Shown: in pieces, positions 12,101-23,370 of the stretch
Position numbering within the stretch: the stretch's first letter is position 1
Layout: the number at the start of each line of letters is the position of its first letter
Assembly (NCBI RefSeq): GCF_029167645.1
Contig: NZ_CP119147.1
Coordinates: 372,001-436,000 of the forward strand
Reading direction: 5' to 3'
Source of the DNA: Streptomyces sp. AM 2-1-1
GTDB lineage: Bacteria > Actinomycetota > Actinomycetes > Streptomycetales > Streptomycetaceae
Length of the DNA stretch: 64,000 bases
The notes under the pieces: generated by a model
What the model was told of the DNA's origin: nothing
Databases searched by the model: none
Seen by the model: only the letters and a program-made list of their open reading frames with translations
Position numbers and translations under genes: made by a program

Positions 12101-15100
12101 CGGGTCGACCGGCAGGTAGGCCGCGCCCGTCTTGAGCACCGCGAGGACGGCGACCACCAGATCGGCCGAACGCGGCAGCCGCAGGGCGACCACCTGCTCC
12201 GGGCCCACACCGCGCGCGATCAGCGCGTGGGCCAGCCGGTTCGCCCGGCGGTTCAGCTCGCGGTAGGTCAGCGCGACGTCCTCGAACAGCACCGCCGGGG
12301 CGTCCGGAGTCTCCCGGACCCGCTCCTCGAAGAGCGCGGGCAGGGTGGCGTCGGAGAGCGGGCGGGCGGTGTCGTTACGGCTGACCAGCAGCTCGCGGCG
12401 CTCCTCTGCGGTGAGGACGTCGATCCGGCTCAGCGGACGCTCCGGCTCGGCGACCACCGCCGCGAGCAGCCGCATCCACCGGGCGACCAGTACCTCGACC
12501 GTTGCGGCGTCGAAGAGGTCGGTGCTGTACTCGACCCGGCCGACGATGCCCTCGGCGGCGCCCGTACCGCCGCGCTCCAGCAGGTGGAACCCCAGGTCGA
12601 ACATGGCCGTGGGCGTCCGCGCCAGGACGATTTCGGTGTCCAGGCCGCTCAGCGCGAACTCGGTGCGCGGCACGTTCTGCAGCGCGAGCAGTACCTGGAA
12701 CAGGGGCTGGCGGGCGAGCGAACGGGACGGGTTGAGGGCTTCGACGACGTGGTCGAACGGCAGGTCCTGGTGCGCGTAGGCGCCGAGCGCGCCCTCCCGG
12801 ACCCGCTCCAGCAGCTCCGCGAAGGACGGGTCGCCGCTGGTGTCCGTACGGAGTACCAGGGTGTTGACGAAGAACCCGATGAGGTCGTCCAGCGCCTGGT
12901 CGGTCCGGCCGGCGATGAGGCTGCCGACCGGGATGTCCGTGCCGGCGCCGAGCTTCTCCAGCAGCGAGGCCAGGGCGGCCTGCAGCACCATGTACACGCT
13001 GGCGCCGTGCTGCCGGCCCAGCCGGATCAGCCCGTCGTGGAGTTCGGCGTCCAGTTCGATCGCCAGGTGCCCGCCGGCGTAGGAGGGCACAGCGGGGCGG
13101 TGGCGGTCGGCGGGGAGCGCGATCTGCTCCGGCAGGCCGGCCAGCGTCTTCGTCCAGTACGCCGTCTGACGGGCGAAGAGGCTCGTCGGGTCCGTCGCTT
13201 CGCCGAGCAGACGATGCTGCCAGAGGGTGTAGTCGGCGTACTGCACGGGCAGAGGCGCCCACCCGGGTGCCTCTCCCCGCCTGCGCGCCGCGTACGCGGT
13301 GGCCAGATCGGCGGCGAGCGGGCCCAGCGACCAGCCGTCACCGGCGATGTGGTGCATCACCAGGAGCAGCACGTGTTCGTCCGCGGCGACCTCGAACACC
13401 TCGGCGCGCAGCGGCGGTTCGGCGGCGAGGTCGAATCCGCGGGCCACCGCCGCGGCCAGTGCTCCTGGCAGGTCCGACTCGTGGGACCGGGTGACCGTCA
13501 CCCTCGGGCGGGCCTCCTCCGCGGGCCGTACGTGCTGGTGGGGCACGCCGTCCGCGCTCGGGACGACCGTGCGCAGGGTCTCGTGGCGGTCGGCGAGGTC
13601 GCCCAAGGCCGCTTCGAGGGCCGCCAGGTCCAGCGTTCCCGAGAGCCGCCAGGCGAGCGGCATGTTGTAGACCGAGTCCGCGCCCTCCAGCTGGCGCAGG
13701 AACCAGAGCCTGCGCTGAGCGGACGACAGCGGTACCCGCTCGGGCCGCTCGGCACGCTCCAGCGCGAGCCGGGCCCGGTCCGCGCCGCCCAGCCCGGCGG
13801 CCAGCCCCGCCACGGTCGGGGTGCGGAAGAGGGTGCGCAGGGGCAATTCCACGCCCAGCGTCGTACGGACCCTGGCCACCAGCCGGGTGGCGAGCAGCGA
13901 GTGTCCGCCGAGATCGAAGAAGTCGTCGTCGGCGCCGACCTGCGGCAGGCCCAGTACCTCGGCGAACAGTCCGGCCAGTACCTGCTCCTGGGGGGTGTGC
14001 GGGGCCCGGCCGGCCGGTGTCGCGGTGGTGCCGGGTTCGGGCAGGGCGCGCCGGTCCAGCTTGCCGCTGGTGTTCAGCGGCAGGGTGTCGAGGGGGACGA
14101 ACGCGGTCGGCACCATGTAGTCCGGCAGCCGTTCGCGCAGGTGCGCCCGCAGTTCCTCCGGCCGGAGCTCCGTGCCGGTGACGGGCACCGGATAGGCGAC
14201 CAGCCGGGAGTCCTGCGCCCGGTCCTGCCGGACGATCACGGCGGCGCGCGCGACCTGCGGGTGGTCGGTGAGGACCGCCTCGATCTCGCCGAGCTCGATC
14301 CGGTGTCCGCGGATCTTGACCTGGTCGTCGGTGCGGCCGAGGAACTCCAGGTTCCCGTCCTGGTTCCACCGCGCCAGGTCGCCCGTGCGGTACATCCGCG
14401 AACCGCCGGCACCGAACGGGTCCGCCACGAACCGCCCCGAGGTCAGACCGGGACGGTTCAGGTAACCGCGCGCCAGCCCCGCGCCCGCGATGTACAACTC
14501 ACCCGCCACCCCGGCCGGCACCGGCCACAGAGCGCCGTCGAGCACGTACAGCCGGACACCGCCGAGCGGCCGGCCGATCACCTGGTGCGGGCTGGATTCC
14601 AGTGGTGCGACGACCGAGTCCACCGTGCACTCGGACGGCCCGTAGTAGTTGAGGGCGGTCACCCCGTCGGCCGCCCGCAATTGCTCCCACAGCTGCTCGG
14701 GGACGGTCTCGCCGCCCAGTCCGACCATCGTGGGACGCCACTGCGGATTGTCCAGCAGACCGTTCTCGACCAGGAGTTGCAGATAGGACGGGGTGCCGCC
14801 GACGGTGTCCAGTCCGGCCCGGGCGGCGTAGTCGAGGTAGGCCCGCGGATCGGACCTGGTCGCCTCGTCCAGGACGTGCAGTTCGTGGCCCGCGAAGAGG
14901 GCGATCAGCTGATCGAGGGAGGCGTCGAAGGACACGGACGTGGTCAGCCCGATCCGCATCCGCTCCTTCGCACGGAAGACCAGGGGCAACTGGTTGGCGA
15001 GCAGGTTGAGGAGGCCGCCGTGGGTCGCCACCACGCCCTTCGGCCTGCCCGTGGAACCCGAGGTGTAGATGACGTACGCCGGATGGTCCGGACCGACCGA

Positions 15101-18100
15101 CACCATCGGGTCCGCCACCGGACACCCCGCCACCATGGCCGCCGTCACCGGCTCGTCCACCACCAGCCGGCCCACCGGAACCTCCGGCAGCCGGTCGCCG
15201 GTGCGCACATCCGTCACCAGCAGAACCGGGCGGGCATCCTCCAGCAGATACGCGATCCGCGCGGCCGGATACTCCGGATCCACCGGAACGTACGCCGCAC
15301 CCGTCTTCAACACCGCCAGAATCGCCACCACCAACCCGGCCGACCGCGGCAACGCCACCGCCACCAACCGCTCCGGACCCGCACCCCGAGCGACCAACGC
15401 ATGCGCCAGACGATTCGCCCGCGCATCCAACTCCGCGAACGACAACGACCCATCCGGACCCACCACCGCACACGCGTCCGGAACCGCACCCACCCGAGCA
15501 CGGAACAACTCCAGCAGACCCTCACCGGACACCCCGGCCGCCGGACCGGTCCCCAGCGCCGCCAACTCACGGTGCTCCTCAGCCGTGAGCAGATCGATCC
15601 CGCTGAGCCTGCGTCGCGGATCGGCGACCGCCGCGCGGAGCAGCCGCTCCAACCGCCCGACCATCGTCTCGACGGCGGCCGGGTCGTACAGGTCGGTGGT
15701 GTACTCGACGGACCCGTCGATCCCGTCCGGGGAGCCGTCCTCCGCGAGCCGCTCGGACAGGGTGAAGATCAGGTCGAGCTTGGCCGTGGTCGACGCCGAC
15801 GGCATGTCGTCGACGCGCAGCCCGGGCGGCGCGAAGTCGGCCCGGGGGGCGTTCTGCAGCACCAGCATGACCTGGAACAGCGGGTGGTGTGCCAGCGACC
15901 GGGACGGGTTGAGGACCTCGACCAGGTACTCGAAAGGCAGGTCCTGGTGGGCGTACCCGGCCAGCGCCGTGTCCCGGACCCGGCCCAGCAGTTCGGCGAA
16001 GGTCGGATCGCCCGACGTGTCGGTACGGAACACCAGGGTGTTGACGAAGTAGCCGACCAGTTCGTCCTGCGCCTGGTCGGTCCGGCCGGCGACGGGGCTG
16101 CCGACCGGAATGTCGTCGCCCGCGCCGAGCTTGCTCAGCAGCGCCGCCAGCGCTGCCTGGAGAACCATGAAGAGACTGGTCCCGTGCGCGCGGGCGAGCT
16201 CGCGAAGGCCGCGGTGCAGCTCGGCGTCCAGCCCGGCGCTCGTGGAAGAGCCCCGGTGGGTGGCGATCGCCGGACGGGGGCGGACGGTGGGCAGCTGGAT
16301 GCACTCCGGGAGACCTGCCAGCTGCCGCGCCCAGTAGTCCGCGTGTCCCGCGAACAGGCTGTCCCGATCGGTGGCGTCGCCGAGCAGGTCGTGCTGCCAC
16401 AGGGTGTAGTCGGCGTACTGCACCGACAAGGGCGCCCACCGCGGCTCCTCGCCGCGCCTGCGTGCCGCGTAGGCGGCGGTGAGTCCCTGCGTGAGCGGGC
16501 CCAGCGACCAGCCGTCGCCGGCGATGTGGTGGAGCACCACCTGGAACACATGCTCGTCCGGAGCGAGTTCGAACAGCGAGACCCGCAGCGGCGCCTCGGC
16601 CGCCAGGTCGAACGGACGGTCCTTCGCCTTCGCCATCAGCGCGGAGAGTCCGGCCTCGGTGGTCCGGTCCACGAGCAGCCTCGGGCGGGCCGCCGCCACG
16701 TCCAGCACCTGCTGGTACGGCGCGCCGTCCACCGCGGGAAAGACGGTGCGCAGGCTTTCGTGCCGGGCCACCATGTCCGCCACGGCGGCTTCCAGTGCCT
16801 GCCGGTCCAGGTCCCCGGTCAGCCGCCAGGCCAGGGAGATGTGGTAGCTCGCGGCTGCCCCCTCCAACTGGTGCAGGAACCACAGCCGCCGCTGCGCGAA
16901 CGACAGCGGGACCATGGCGGGGCGCTCGCGCTTCACCAGGGCCGTCTGCGCCGGCCCCGCGGCCACCAGAGCGGCGGCCAGTCCTGCCGGGGCCGGTGCC
17001 TCGAACAGGGTGCGCAGCGGCATCTCCACGCCGAGCGTCGCGCGGATACGGGCGGCCAGGCGCGTGGCCAGCAGGGAGTGCCCGCCCAGGTCGAAGAATC
17101 CGTTCTCCACGCCGACGGACTCCACCCCCAGTACCTCCGCGAACAGCTGGCAGAGGATCTGCTCCTGCGGGGAGCGCGGCGCACGGGAGGCGGCCGCCGG
17201 GGCGGTGTCCGGGACGGGCAGGGCCCGCTGGTCCAGCTTGCCGTTGACGGTCAGCGGCAGCGCGTCCAGCAGGACGAAGGCGGACGGCACCATGTACTCG
17301 GGGAGCCTCTCCCGCAGGTGTCCGCGCAGCCCGTCGGGTTCGAGCACGGCGTCCCGGGCGGGTACCACGTACGCGGCGAGCCGGGTGTCGTCGGCCCGGT
17401 CCTGGCGGGCCAGGACGGCGGCCTGGGCGACACCGGGGCACGCGGCGAGCGCCGCCTCGATCTCCCCGAGTTCGATCCGGAACCCGCGCACCTTCACCTG
17501 CTGGTCCGCCCGGCCGACGTAACGCAGGCCGCCGTCCGCCGCGCGGCGCACCACGTCTCCGCTGCGGTACATGCGCGATCCCGGCGGTCCGAACGGGTCC
17601 GCCACGAACCGCCCGGCGGTCAGGCCGGGCCGGTTCAGGTAGCCGCGTGCCAGGCCCGCGCCCGCCACGTACAGCTCACCGGGAACGCCCGGGGCCACCG
17701 GCCGCAGGCCGGCGTCGAGCACGTACACCCGCAGGTCCGGGAGGGCCGTGCCGATCTGGCCGGCGGCGGAGGCGGAGCGGTCGAGCGCCGCGTACGTGAC
17801 GTGCACCGTGGTCTCGGTGATGCCGTACATGTTGACCAGTCGCGGCGCGTCGTCCGCGTGGCGCCGGTACCAGCTCGACAGCCGGCCGTGCTCCAGCGCC
17901 TCGCCGCCGAACACCACGGTGCGCAGGGCGAGCCGGCGGCCGGTCTCGGGCGCCTCCGCGTCCGCCTGGGCCAGCTGGTAGAAGGCGGACGGGGTCTGGT
18001 TGAGCACGGTCACCCGCTCGCGGGCGAGGAGGTCCAGGAACCGGCCGGGTGAGCGGCTGGTCTCGTGGTCCACGACCACCAGGCGGCCGCCGTGCAGCAG

Positions 18101-21100
18101 CGGGCCCCACAGCTCCCACACCGAGAAGTCGAAGGCGTAGGAGTGGAAGAGGGTCCACACGTCCTCGGCGGAGAAGCCGAACAGCTCCCGGGTGGTGTCG
18201 AACAGGCGCACCACGTTGCGGTGCGGGACCACGACGCCCTTGGGCTTACCGGTGGAACCGGACGTGTGGATGACGTAGGCGGCGTGGCCGGGGTCGAGGG
18301 CGGTCTCCGGGTCCGTGTCCGGCAGCCCGTCCAGGTCGGCGGTGTCCAGCAGCAGCCGGTCCACGTCGCCGGTCCGCAGCCGCTCACCGGTCCGGCTCGT
18401 CGTCACGAGCAGCGCGGGCCGGGTGTCCTGGAGCAGATGGGTGATCCGGGCGGCCGGATACTCCGGGTCCACCGGGACGTACGCCGCGCCGGCTTTGAGT
18501 ACCGCGAGGACCGCCACGACCAACTCGGCCGAACGCGGCAGAGCCAGCGCCACCATCCGCTCCGGCCCCGCCCCCCGGCCGATCAGGGCGTGGGCCAGCC
18601 GGTTGGCACGGGAGTTCAACTCGCCGTACGTCAGGCGCACGTCGCCGTCGCTGAGGGCGACCGCAGCGGGGTGGGCCCGTACCTGCCGCTCGAACAGCGC
18701 GGGCAGGGATGCCTCCGGCAGCGCCTCGTCCCGGTCGGTGTCGGCCGGCAGCAGGGCCCGGAGCTCGTCGGCGGAGACCACGTCCACCTGGCCGATGCGC
18801 CGTCCGGGGTCGGCGACGACACCGCGCAGCAGTCTCTGCCACCGCTCGACGATCCCGGCGACGGTGGCCGCGTCGAACAGGTCGGTGCTGTACTCCACCA
18901 CGCCCGACAGCCCGTCACCGTCCGGGTTTTCGGCCAGCACGACGTTCAGGTCGCACTTGGCCGTCCTGGTGGGGACCAGGTCGGTCGTCACCCGCAGTCC
19001 CGGCAGGTCGAAGGTGCCGAACGGCGCGTTCTGGAGGGTGAGCATGGTCTGGAACAGCGGGTGGTGGGCGAGCGTCCGGGTCGGGTTCAACGCCTCCACC
19101 AGGTGCTCGAACGGCATCTCCTGGTGCGCGTAGGCTTCCAGCGCCCCGGAGCGCACCCGGCCCAGCAGTTCGGTGAACGAGGGGTCCCCGGACAGGTCCG
19201 TGCGCAGCACCAGAGTGTTGACGAAGAAGCCGACCAGGTCGTCCAGGGCCTCGTCGGTGCGCCCCGCGATCGGGGTGCCGATGGGGACGTCGGTACCGGC
19301 GCCGAGCTTGCCCAGCAGAGCGGCCAGAGAGGCCTGGAGCACCATGAAGAGGCTGGCTCCGCCGTCGCGGGCGAGTCCGCGCAGCGCGAGGGACAGCTCG
19401 GCGTCGATGTGGACCGGCAGGTGGGCGCCCCGGTAGGTCATCGCCGGGGGGCGGGGCCGGTCGAAGGGCAGCTCGACCTGCTCGGGCAGGTCCGCCAGCC
19501 GCTCCCGCCAGTAGGCGAGCTGGCCGCTGAGCAGGCTGTCCGGATCGGCGGCGTCGCCCAGCAACTCCCGCTGCCAGAGGGCGTAGTCGGCGTACTGGAC
19601 GGGGAGCGGCGACCACTGCGGCTTCGCTCCGCCGCTGCGGGCCGCGTAGGCGCTCGTCAGGTCCCGCGAGAGCGGCCCGGTCGACCAGCCGTCACCGGCG
19701 ATGTGGTGCGTCACCAGCAGCAGCACGTGCTCCTCGGTACCGGTGCGGAACAGTTCGGCACGCAGGGGCGGCTCGTCGGAGAGTTCGAAGCCGCGCCGCG
19801 CCGCCTGTGCCAGCCTGCCGGGCAGCTCACCCTCGCCGACCTCGGTCATCCGCAGCCGCGGCCGTGCGGCGTCGGCGTCGAGCACCCGCTGCCACGGCAC
19901 GCCGTCGGCGACCGGGAAGACGGTGCGCAGGCTCTCGTGCCGCTCGGTCACGTCCGCGAGGGCGGCCTCCAGGGCACGCAGGTCCAGGCTTCCGGACAGC
20001 CGGAGGGTCAGCGGGATGTTGTAGGTGGCGCTCGGCCCCTCCATCCGGTGCAGGAACCACAGGCGGCGCTGCGCGGAGGAGAGCGGGACCGTCCCGGGCC
20101 GCTCGCGCCGCCCCAGGGCCGGGCGCGCCCGGGCCGCGGCGTCCACCGCGGCGGCCAGTTCCGTCACCGTCGGCGCGTCGAACAGGTCGTGCAGTCTCAG
20201 CTCCACGCCCAGCACCGAGCGGGCCCGGGCGACCAGCCGGGTGGCGAGCAGGGAGTGGCCGCCGAGGTCGAAGAAGCTGTCGTCCAGACCGACTCCGGTG
20301 ACCCCCAGCACCTCGCTGAACAGCCCTTGCAGCAGGTGCTCGACCGCGGTGCGCGGAGCGCGGCCCGGTGCGGCGGGCTGCCGGTCGGGGGCCGGGAGGG
20401 CGTGCCGGTCGAGCTTGCCGTTCGGGGTCAGCGGCAACGCGTCCAGCACCACGAAGGCGGACGGCACCATGTACGCGGGCAGCCGCTCCCGCAGCCGGGC
20501 GCGCACTCCGTCCACCGTGACGGTCTGCCCCTCGGCGGGGACGACGTACGCGACCAGCCGGGGTTCCTCGTCGGTGCGCACCGTGACGGCGGCGCGCGCG
20601 ACCTGCGGGTGGTCGGTGAGGACCGCCTCGATCTCGCCGGGCTCGATCCGGTGTCCGCGTACCTTGACCTGGTCGTCGGTGCGGCCGAGGAATGCGAGGT
20701 CGCCGTCGGGGTTCCACCGCACCAGGTCCCCGGTGCGGTACATCCGTGCGCCGGCGGGACCGAACGGGTCCGCCACGAACCTCCCCGAGGTCATCCCCGG
20801 CCGGTTCAGGTACCCCCGCGCAAGCCCCGCACCCGCGATGTACAGCTCACCCGCCGCACCCGCCGGCACCGGCCGCAGCGCGGCGTCGAGCACGTACAGC
20901 CGGGCGTTGGTGACGGGCCGGCCGATGACCGGGCGCGGGCTCGGTCCCACCGGTGCGGCAACCGAGTTGACGGTGCACTCGGAGGGTCCGTAGAAGTTGA
21001 GGCAGGAGGTCCCTTCGGCGGCCCGGAGCTGCTCCCACAGCGGCTCCGGGACGGCCTCGCCGCCGGCCGCGACCAGCGCGGGCCGGTGCCGCGGATCGGT

Positions 21101-23266
21101 CAGCAGTCCGGCCCGGACGAGGTCATGGAGGTAGGAGGGGGTGGCCTCCACGTAGTCCAGCTCCTGGCGCGCCACGTAGTCGACGAAGGCCTGCGGATCG
21201 GTCCAGGTCGCGTGGTCCGGGACGTGCAACTCATGGCCCGCGAAGGGGGCCAGCAGCTGGTTCCAGGAGGCGTCGAAGGAGACCGAGGTGGTCAGCGCCA
21301 CCCGCAGTCGCTCCCGGTCCTTCAGCAGCGGTGCGAACCGCACCAGCCGGTGGTCGCCGAGCAGGTCGAGCAGGCCGCCGTGGGTCGCCACCACGCCCTT
21401 GGGCCTGCCGGTGGAACCGGAGGTGTAGATCACGTACGCCGGATGCGCCGGATCCACCACCACCTCCGGATCGGTCACCGAAGAGCCCTCCACCAGGGCA
21501 GCCGTCCCCGGCTCGTCCAGCACCAGCCGACCGACCGGACCCCGCGGCAACCGGCCACCCATGCTCGTGTCCGTCACCAACAGCACCGGGCGGGCATCAT
21601 CCAGCAGATACGCGATCCGCGCGGCCGGATACTCCGGATCCACCGGAACGTACGCCGCACCCGTCTTCAACACCGCCAGAATCGCCACCACCAACCCGGC
21701 CGACCGCGGCAACGCCACCGCCACCAACCGCTCCGGACCCGCACCCCGAGCGATCAACACGTGCGCCAGACGATTCGCCCGCGCATCCAACTCCGAAAAC
21801 GACAACGACGCCTCCGGCCCCACCACCGCCAGAGCATCCGGCACCGCACCCACCCGGCCCCGGAACAACCCCAGCAGACCCTCACCGGACACCTCGGCCA
21901 CCGGACCCGTACCCAGGGCCAGCACCTCGGCGTGCTCGTCCGCCGTGAGCAGTCCGATCCGGCCCACCGCCTCGTCCGGTCCGCACTCCGCGACGGTGTC
22001 GAGCAGGGCGAGCAGCCGCTCCTGGTGCGCGGCGAGGTCGTCGGCGCCGTACGCCTCCGGAGCTCCGTGCAGCCTGAGGAGCGGAGGAGTGCCGTCCCGG
22101 TAGTCGAACACCCAGACGGCCAGGTCGGTGGTGGACCCCGACACGAAGTGGTGGACCGAGGCGGGGTGTCCGGCGAAGGTCGGCCTGGCGTTGAAGGCCA
22201 TGATGTTGACGATCAGCGGGAACGCCGTGCCGATGGTGCCGGACGCGCCGAGGTCGCGCAGCAGGTCCTCACTGCGGTAGCGCTCGTGCGTGACGGCCGC
22301 CTCCACCTCCCGGGCCACCTGGGCCACGAGGTCGCCCCAGGACATCTCGGGACGCACGGTCAGCCGCAGCGGCACCACGTTGGACAGGGTGCCGGGTACG
22401 GACATCAGGCTCCGCCCCGCGCCCCGACGGGCGGTGACCGGAAGGGCGAGCACCACGTCCTCGGTGCCGCTCAGCCGATGGGCGTAGAGGGCCGTCGCCG
22501 CGACCACCAGACGGGACCACCGGACACCGGCCCGGTCGGCCGCGGCCCGCAACGCCTCGGGGCTCCGCAGTCCCCGCTCCCCCGCCAGGCGCAGGGCCTG
22601 GTGCGGGTCGGTCGTGGGGGTGTCGGTGAGCCGTGTCGGGGCGGGCAGGTCGGCGAAACGTTCGGTCCAGTAGGAGCGGTCGGCGGTGAAGTCGGCGGAC
22701 GAGCGGTAGGCGGCGTCGGCGTCGACCAGGTCCCGGAGGGAGCCGAACGGGCAGGGCGGTACGTCGCCGTCCTCGGCCAGCGCCGAGTACACCTCGCCGA
22801 CCCGCCGGCGGACCATGGAGCTGCTGATCGCGTCCATGACCAGGTGGTGGTAGTTGAGGTACCAGAGGAACTCCGTCGGCGACAGCCGGATCAGCGCGTG
22901 ACCGAACAGCGGGTCACGGGCGAGGTCCAAGGGGCGGGCCAGGTCCCGTTCCATCCATCGCAGGGCCGCCGTCCGGGAATCGGGTTCGGCGCCGAAGTCG
23001 GGGTGCGCGGGCGCCCACTCCCAGGTCTCGCGGAGGATCTGGCGCGGACCCTCACCGTCGTCGACGAAGGTCACGTGCAGGGCGTCGACCTCGTCCACGA
23101 CCAGGCGCAGCGCGGCGTCGAACAGCGCCGGATCGACCGGTCCGCGGATCTCCAGGCACTCACCGACGCGGTAGCCCGGGATCGGCGTCCGGGAACCCTG
23201 CTCGGCGAGCCAGATCTCGCGCTGGGCAGCGGTCAGGGGCAGGACGTCGCCGTCACGACGGGACAT
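1..23266 (-). CDS. Giant seven-module nonribosomal peptide synthetase with terminal thioesterase (3' end beyond the window)
   Basis: This is one continuous reading frame of 7,755 codons from ATG at 23266 to the left edge. A GGAGG ribosome binding site lies 7 bases before the start. Domain order is C1-A1-T1-C2-A2-T2-C3-A3-T3-C4-A4-T4-C5-A5-T5-C6-A6(nMT)-T6-C7-A7-T7-TE. Phosphopantetheine serines sit in seven [10 protein letters not shown] motifs at residues 1005, 2064, 3123, 4164, 5186, 6627 and 7670. C domains 2-7 carry HHI(A/V)(G/A)DGWS motifs and look LCL-like. No epimerase domain was found, so an all-L peptide is inferred. The thioesterase begins near residue 7730 (LFCVHPGGG), so this is the last synthetase of the line. 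A domains read by eye as X-Thr-X-Pro-Phe-Tyr(N-Me)-Val. An ABC exporter gene lies 104 bp upstream on the same strand and is probably co-transcribed. Family and architecture are certain; the product is inferred. Confidence 0.96.
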   Translation of the reverse strand, partial: MSRRDGDVLPLTAAQREIWLAEQGSRTPIPGYRVGECLEIRGPVDPALFDAALRLVVDEVDALHVTFVDDGEGPRQILRETWEWAPAHPDFGAEPDSRTAALRWMERDLARPLDLARDPLFGHALIRLSPTEFLWYLNYHHLVMDAISSSMVRRRVGEVYSALAEDGDVPPCPFGSLRDLVDADAAYRSSADFTADRSYWTERFADLPAPTRLTDTPTTDPHQALRLAGERGLRSPEALRAAADRAGVRWSRLVVAATALYAHRLSGTEDVVLALPVTARRGAGRSLMSVPGTLSNVVPLRLTVRPEMSWGDLVAQVAREVEAAVTHERYRSEDLLRDLGASGTIGTAFPLIVNIMAFNARPTFAGHPASVHHFVSGSTTDLAVWVFDYRDGTPPLLRLHGAPEAYGADDLAAHQERLLALLDTVAECGPDEAVGRIGLLTADEHAEVLALGTGPVAEVSGEGLLGLFRGRVGAVPDALAVVGPEASLSFSELDARANRLAHVLIARGAGPERLVAVALPRSAGLVVAILAVLKTGAAYVPVDPEYPAARIAYLLDDARPVLLVTDTSMGGRLPRGPVGRLVLDEPGTAALVEGSSVTDPEVVVDPAHPAYVIYTSGSTGRPKGVVATHGGLLDLLGDHRLVRFAPLLKDRERLRVALTTSVSFDASWNQLLAPFAGHELHVPDHATWTDPQAFVDYVARQELDYVEATPSYLHDLVRAGLLTDPRHRPALVAAGGEAVPEPLWEQLRAAEGTSCLNFYGPSECTVNSVAAPVGPSPRPVIGRPVTNARLYVLDAALRPVPAGAAGELYIAGAGLARGYLNRPGMTSGRFVADPFGPAGARMYRTGDLVRWNPDGDLAFLGRTDDQVKVRGHRIEPGEIEAVLTDHPQVARAAVTVRTDEEPRLVAYVVPAEGQTVTVDGVRARLRERLPAYMVPSAFVVLDALPLTPNGKLDRHALPAPDRQPAAPGRAPRTAVEHLLQGLFSEVLGVTGVGLDDSFFDLGGHSLLATRLVARARSVLGVELRLHDLFDAPTVTELAAAVDAAARARPALGRRERPGTVPLSSAQRRLWFLHRMEGPSATYNIPLTLRLSGSLDLRALEAALADVTERHESLRTVFPVADGVPWQRVLDADAARPRLRMTEVGEGELPGRLAQAARRGFELSDEPPLRAELFRTGTEEHVLLLVTHHIAGDGWSTGPLSRDLTSAYAARSGGAKPQWSPLPVQYADYALWQRELLGDAADPDSLLSGQLAYWRERLADLPEQVELPFDRPRPPAMTYRGAHLPVHIDAELSLALRGLARDGGASLFMVLQASLAALLGKLGAGTDVPIGTPIAGRTDEALDDLVGFFVNTLVLRTDLSGDPSFTELLGRVRSGALEAYAHQEMPFEHLVEALNPTRTLAHHPLFQTMLTLQNAPFGTFDLPGLRVTTDLVPTRTAKCDLNVVLAENPDGDGLSGVVEYSTDLFDAATVAGIVERWQRLLRGVVADPGRRIGQVDVVSADELRALLPADTDRDEALPEASLPALFERQVRAHPAAVALSDGDVRLTYGELNSRANRLAHALIGRGAGPERMVALALPRSAELVVAVLAVLKAGAAYVPVDPEYPAARITHLLQDTRPALLVTTSRTGERLRTGDVDRLLLDTADLDGLPDTDPETALDPGHAAYVIHTSGSTGKPKGVVVPHRNVVRLFDTTRELFGFSAEDVWTLFHSYAFDFSVWELWGPLLHGGRLVVVDHETSRSPGRFLDLLARERVTVLNQTPSAFYQLAQADAEAPETGRRLALRTVVFGGEALEHGRLSSWYRRHADDAPRLVNMYGITETTVHVTYAALDRSASAAGQIGTALPDLRVYVLDAGLRPVAPGVPGELYVAGAGLARGYLNRPGLTAGRFVADPFGPPGSRMYRSGDVVRRAADGGLRYVGRADQQVKVRGFRIELGEIEAALAACPGVAQAAVLARQDRADDTRLAAYVVPARDAVLEPDGLRGHLRERLPEYMVPSAFVLLDALPLTVNGKLDQRALPVPDTAPAAASRAPRSPQEQILCQLFAEVLGVESVGVENGFFDLGGHSLLATRLAARIRATLGVEMPLRTLFEAPAPAGLAAALVAAGPAQTALVKRERPAMVPLSFAQRRLWFLHQLEGAAASYHISLAWRLTGDLDRQALEAAVADMVARHESLRTVFPAVDGAPYQQVLDVAAARPRLLVDRTTEAGLSALMAKAKDRPFDLAAEAPLRVSLFELAPDEHVFQVVLHHIAGDGWSLGPLTQGLTAAYAARRRGEEPRWAPLSVQYADYTLWQHDLLGDATDRDSLFAGHADYWARQLAGLPECIQLPTVRPRPAIATHRGSSTSAGLDAELHRGLRELARAHGTSLFMVLQAALAALLSKLGAGDDIPVGSPVAGRTDQAQDELVGYFVNTLVFRTDTSGDPTFAELLGRVRDTALAGYAHQDLPFEYLVEVLNPSRSLAHHPLFQVMLVLQNAPRADFAPPGLRVDDMPSASTTAKLDLIFTLSERLAEDGSPDGIDGSVEYTTDLYDPAAVETMVGRLERLLRAAVADPRRRLSGIDLLTAEEHRELAALGTGPAAGVSGEGLLELFRARVGAVPDACAVVGPDGSLSFAELDARANRLAHALVARGAGPERLVAVALPRSAGLVVAILAVLKTGAAYVPVDPEYPAARIAYLLEDARPVLLVTDVRTGDRLPEVPVGRLVVDEPVTAAMVAGCPVADPMVSVGPDHPAYVIYTSGSTGRPKGVVATHGGLLNLLANQLPLVFRAKERMRIGLTTSVSFDASLDQLIALFAGHELHVLDEATRSDPRAYLDYAARAGLDTVGGTPSYLQLLVENGLLDNPQWRPTMVGLGGETVPEQLWEQLRAADGVTALNYYGPSECTVDSVVAPLESSPHQVIGRPLGGVRLYVLDGALWPVPAGVAGELYIAGAGLARGYLNRPGLTSGRFVADPFGAGGSRMYRTGDLARWNQDGNLEFLGRTDDQVKIRGHRIELGEIEAVLTDHPQVARAAVIVRQDRAQDSRLVAYPVPVTGTELRPEELRAHLRERLPDYMVPTAFVPLDTLPLNTSGKLDRRALPEPGTTATPAGRAPHTPQEQVLAGLFAEVLGLPQVGADDDFFDLGGHSLLATRLVARVRTTLGVELPLRTLFRTPTVAGLAAGLGGADRARLALERAERPERVPLSSAQRRLWFLRQLEGADSVYNMPLAWRLSGTLDLAALEAALGDLADRHETLRTVVPSADGVPHQHVRPAEEARPRVTVTRSHESDLPGALAAAVARGFDLAAEPPLRAEVFEVAADEHVLLLVMHHIAGDGWSLGPLAADLATAYAARRRGEAPGWAPLPVQYADYTLWQHRLLGEATDPTSLFARQTAYWTKTLAGLPEQIALPADRHRPAVPSYAGGHLAIELDAELHDGLIRLGRQHGASVYMVLQAALASLLEKLGAGTDIPVGSLIAGRTDQALDDLIGFFVNTLVLRTDTSGDPSFAELLERVREGALGAYAHQDLPFDHVVEALNPSRSLARQPLFQVLLALQNVPRTEFALSGLDTEIVLARTPTAMFDLGFHLLERGGTGAAEGIVGRVEYSTDLFDAATVEVLVARWMRLLAAVVAEPERPLSRIDVLTAEERRELLVSRNDTARPLSDATLPALFEERVRETPDAPAVLFEDVALTYRELNRRANRLAHALIARGVGPEQVVALRLPRSADLVVAVLAVLKTGAAYLPVDPDYPSARIDYMLRDARPAVVLDDLAAVTPSGPLPEHDPVVPVDDRHPAYVIYTSGSTGRPKAVVMPAGGLLNLLAWHHRAVGGEPGTRTAQFTAISFDVSVQEMLSALLYGKTLVVPTEEQRRSAELFAHWLDRHRVEELFAPNLVIEALAEAAEEAALDLPHLRLVAQAGEAMRLGGAVRRFQDRRPGRMLHNHYGPAETHVITAYPLPADPADCPQPVPIGRPIANCRAYVLDRALRPVAPGVTGELYLAGAGLARGYLNRPGLSAGRFVADPYGPAGARMYRTGDLVRWRADGELEFAGRVDHQVKVRGFRIEPGEIEAQLAEHPGVVQVAVLAREDRLVAYVVASDRTGAREGALAAHLRDRVPEYMVPSAFVLLDALPLTPNGKLDRTALPTPEPATPAGGRAPRTPQEQILCELFAEVLGLARVGVDEDFFALGGHSLLATRLVSRVRATLGVELELRALFRDPTPAATAAGLHGAGTARQALVPRPRREPMPLSFAQRRLWFLQQFGAPSATYHMPLALRLSGDLDRDALSAALVDVAARHETLRTVFPHTGGIPHQRVLDPAEVALPLTVRITGEKEVRALLRESAVREFDLTSEVPLRAELFAVAPDEHVLLLVMHHIVGDGWSMGPLARDLAAAYATRQAGEAPAWPPLPVTYGDYTLWQHEILGDEHDADSVFARQVAYWKRTLAGLPEQLRLPADRPRPAVMSYGGDLLELRIDAELHARLVALARRSGATLFMVLQAALAALYTRLGAGTDIAIGSPIAGRTDEALDDLVGFFVNTLVLRTDTSGDPSFVELLGRVRETALSGYAHQDVPFEHLVEALNPSRSLSHHPLFQTGLVVQNAPGGGFGLPGLKVTGMAVLTGTARLDLTFGFAEEYGPDGAPAGLGGAIEYSTDLFDRPTVELLAARWTRLLAAVAATPDRPIGGIDLLSADERGELLPAPEARAPGGDLPGLFAARVVAAPEAVALVCGDVELTYRQLDVRANRFAHALIARGVGPEQVVAVALPRSVESVVAVLGVLKAGAAYLPVDPGYPASRISFMLADARPAVVVDDVAMVAGVRGLPESDPAVVVDVRHPAYVIYTSGSTGRPKGVVVSHAGVAGLVAAQADRLGVRPGSRVLQFASPSFDAAFWDLCSALLTGAALVLAPAENPLEALTDHRLAVTHVTLPPSALAALDAAALTATTLVVAGEACPPELVERWAPGRRMINAYGPTETTVCATMSDPLSAESGVPPIGRAVAGFRVYVLDERLRLVPPGVEGELYVEGPGLARGYLNRSGPTAGRFVACPFGPAGARMYRTGDLARRRPDGALEYAGRADQQVKVRGFRVEPGEVEAALAEHPAVAQAAVVTRDDRLVGYVAARPDLAVRPAELAAHLRPRLPDYLVPSVFVVMDTLPTTPNGKLDRAALPAPETAPGSGGRTPRTPQEQILAGLFAEVLDVPEVSADDDFFALGGHSLLATRLVARVRSVLGVELGLRALFQTPTVAGLAEALTGAGRARPALTAYERPEAVPLSFAQRRLWFLHRMDAAAATYHIPLALRLTGTLDRVALDHALTDVVARHESLRTVFPEVDGVPCQRVLDAAAFRLPARPAEVAPDELHDRLAEFARHPFDLATEPPLRAELFAVAPDEHVLLLVMHHIAADGWSTGPLARDLAEAYTARCEGRAPNRPALPVSYADYTLWQRELLGDAADPRSRFAQQLDYWKRQLSDLPELLPLPTDRPRPAVAGRCGDHIGLELDAGLHAALLELARSTGTSLFMVVQAALAALYTRLGAGTDIAIGSPIAGRTDEALDDLVGFFVNTLVLRTDTSGDPSFVELLGRVRETALSGYAHQDVPFEHLVEALNPSRSLSHHPLFQTIVAVQNAPMGRFSLPGLDVATCAVATGTAKFDLGVSMVEHFGPDGRPAGIVGAVEYATDLFDPSTVASLVRRWTLLLEAVTADPDRAIGEIDLLGTDERHRLLEQDNATARDVGTVPLPQALAARVVAAPEAVALVCGDVELTYRQLDVRANRFAHALIARGVGPEQVVAVALPRSVESVVAVLGVLKAGAAYLPVDPGYPASRISFMLADARPAVVVDDPAMVAGVRGLPESDPAVVVDVRHPAYVIYTSGSTGRPKGVVVSHAGVASLVAAQIERFAIESGSRVLQFASPSFDASVSEIFTALLCGAALVLPPAVEPLAALTDPGLGITHVTVPPSVLAAVPDGGITASTLVVAGEACPPELVERWAPGRRMINAYGPTETTVCATMSDPLLPAAGAPPIGRPIANARVYVLDDRLRPVPTGVTGELYVAGAGLARGYLNRPGLTAGRFVACPFGTAGARMYRTGDLVRRRGDGQLEYAGRADDQVKVRGFRVEPGEIEAALAEHPAVARAAVLARDDRLVGYVVPHQDAARDSGLDTDHVGEWQDIYDALPIAPEEAAFGDNFVGWNSSYDAGPIPVEQMREWRDATVTRILALRPRRVLEVGVGTGLLLSRIAPHCETYWATDFSATAIDALTAQVAGQERLSGRVVLQTRPAHDTDGLPAGEFDTIVINSVVQYFPSADYLAEVIGKLMRLLAPGGALFVGDVRNLRLLRPLVTAAQLHRTGEGADPAAVRRAVEQAVRVEKELLVDPDFFAALRTRGTDIGAVTVELKRGHHHNELSRYRYDVTLHASAVAPEAPGHCVELAWGRQISALAELRESLTRQPAPGMLRITGVPNRRVVREAALARAVQDGEVPLTELRERLRAPGDTPEESGIPDPEEFHALGRESGREVAVTWSATGSDALDVVFTDPRTLLGSPVEPYRSAGTGGGDLSSLTNRPTGSRETGALLGELRDWLRRRLPDYLVPSAFVTLDALPLTASGKLDRRALPAPDLGAAAAGRAPRTPQEQLLAELFAEVLGLAQVGVEDSFFDLGGHSLLATRLASRVRTTLGAELEVRTLFETPTVAALAARLDGSTAARPALTARPRPERVELSFAQRRLWFLHRMDGPSPTYNMPLALSLKGDLDRTALHAALADVIGRHESLRTVFRETDGVPHQVVLNGERARPALPVVELDESRLAERLADAARCGFDLAAAPPVRAELYALAPDRHVLLVVVHHIAADGWSMGPLSGDLAAAYAARCRGEEPQWSPLPVQYADYTGWQRELLGDADDPESLFARQLGYWKEELSGIPQQVQLPADRPRPPVASQRGDRVVVRLDPELHRALRDLATAHGASMFMVLQAGLAALLTRLGGGTDIPIGSPIAGRTDQALDELVGFFVNTLVLRADTGGDPGFADLLGRVRQKALTAYDHQDVPFEYLVEVANPVRSLAHHPLFQVMLALQNAPVGEFTLPGLETGHLAAPTGTSRVDLTFSLAEEFRPDGGAGGLVGAVEYATDLFDASTVELLFERWARLLRAAAADPERPISRIDLLSDEERHRLLYEVNDTAAELPSAALPALFARRARATPDAVAVVAGGTELTYAELDLRADRLASALIRQGVRPETPVAVLLDRSAELVVAILAIIKAGGAYVPLDPRFPSSRIDLILRESGAAVVLTEEVLTALAQAGESDPLSTAVPCREDQLAYIMYTSGSTGRPKGVAVTHRDVAGLALTPEWRGGGHERVLLHSPTAFDLSTYELWVPLLNGCRIVVAPPERLDLDLLQHTVTTHGVTGLWLTAGLFRLVAEERPGLLAGVREVWTGGDVVSPAAAARVLAACPGIEVVNGYGPTEATTLATCHPVRDLPENAATVPIGTPMANMRAYVLDDRLRPVPTGTVGELYLAGTGVARGYWGRPGLTAERFTADPYGSAGSRMYRTGDLARWRGDGTLDFAGRVDHQVKLRGLRIEPGEIEAVLASCAGIAQAAVVAREDRPGDKRLVAYLVPAPEGGPETAELSGRLRRELPDYMVPAAFVTVRALPLTANGKLDRAALPAPDYGAASDSGRGPRTPQEQLLCGLFAEVLGREHVSIDDGFFDLGGHSLLATRLASRIRETLGLELGLRLLFEAPTVAGLTERLAMNDPDDALDVLLPLRSTGTAPALFCVHPGGGISWSYSGLLNHLGPQHP
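160..3250 (-). other. NRPS module 7: C7-A7(Val-like)-T7
   Basis: Residues about 6673-7700. The A4 core [21 protein letters not shown] and [11 protein letters not shown] give D-L-Y-W-W-G-G-T-L. This resembles valine and branched aliphatic codes (DAFWLGGTFK and DAYWWGGTFK types). Valine is the best guess for the C-terminal residue, with lower confidence than Thr or Phe. Confidence 0.78.
3270..7575 (-). other. NRPS module 6: C6-A6(Tyr) with embedded N-methyltransferase, T6
   Basis: Residues about 5230-6665, roughly 1.2 kb longer than the other modules because a methyltransferase is inserted after the A8 core ([13 protein letters not shown]) and before the A10 core ([10 protein letters not shown]). 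The code D-A-S-T-V-A-A-V-C equals a tyrosine code (DASTVAAVCK). The product unit is therefore probably N-methyl-tyrosine. Confidence 0.86.
3690..4920 (-). other. N-methyltransferase domain within A6
   Basis: The SAM-binding motif I ([12 protein letters not shown]) lies near residues 6187-6198 and is followed by the typical NRPS nMT sequences YWATDFS and [11 protein letters not shown]. Position inside an A domain is standard for enzymes that N-methylate the thioester-bound amino acid. Confidence 0.88.
7590..10650 (-). other. NRPS module 5: C5-A5(Phe)-T5
   Basis: Residues about 4205-5225. The A4 core FDAAFWD, VTLPPS and the A5 core [11 protein letters not shown] give D-A-W-T-V-A-A-V-C, one conservative change from the phenylalanine code DAWTIAAVCK. 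Phe is the most likely substrate; another aromatic residue cannot be excluded. No epimerase follows, unlike in GrsA and TycA. Confidence 0.84.
10670..13770 (-). other. NRPS module 4: C4-A4(Pro-like)-T4
   Basis: Residues about 3165-4200. The A4 core FDVSVQE, the stretch ELFAPNLV and the A5 core [11 protein letters not shown] give D-V-Q-L-A-A-H-V-I. This is close to the proline family of codes (DVQLIAHVVK type). Proline is the best call; a substituted proline is possible. Confidence 0.8.
13790..16950 (-). other. NRPS module 3: C3-A3 (substrate unassigned)-T3
   Basis: Residues about 2105-3155. The A4 core is FDASLDQ and the A5 core [11 protein letters not shown], giving a by-eye code D-A-D-G-V-L-Y-V-D. 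I do not recognise it. A3 belongs to the same A-domain type as A1 ([15 protein letters not shown]) and shares a nearly identical DNA patch with it, but the specificity-pocket regions differ. Confidence 0.82.
16970..20140 (-). other. NRPS module 2: C2-A2(Thr)-T2
   Basis: Residues about 1045-2100. The A4 core reads FDFSVWE and the A5 core [11 protein letters not shown]. The extracted code D-F-W-N-V-G-M-V-H matches the well-known threonine code DFWNIGMVHK at all but one conservative position. Thr at position 2 offers a side-chain hydroxyl that the thioesterase could use for a depsipeptide lactone; this is inference. Confidence 0.88.
20150..23266 (-). other. NRPS module 1: EntF-like condensation domain, A1 (substrate unassigned), T1
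   Basis: Residues about 1-1040. C1 opens with [15 protein letters not shown] and has HHLVMDA at residues 140-146, with the catalytic second His kept. It resembles the first C domain of EntF, which receives an aryl-acyl group from a separate carrier. It therefore probably takes a donor in trans. A1 has [10 protein letters not shown] and a by-eye specificity code of D-A-N-E-V-A-F-V-N, which I cannot assign. The acidic residue at the fourth position may suit a polar or basic side chain, but that is weak. Confidence 0.85.
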
Positions 23267-23370
23267 GGGGGTACCTCCAGAAGTATGGGTGGGCATGCAC
23301 GCAGGGCGTGCCGACCGCGCCGGCCGCGGGGTGTCACGTGGTCGGCGGGTCGGGGCGGACCGGTCCGCGG

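Noticed and set aside
5711..18052. Plus-strand open frame of 4,113 codons, with similar long frames at 260-2095, 2654-5632 and 18065-23416
   Set aside because: They lie opposite the NRPS, are rich in Arg, His, Gln and Gly, match no domain and mirror the NRPS codon pattern. They are high-GC antisense shadows.
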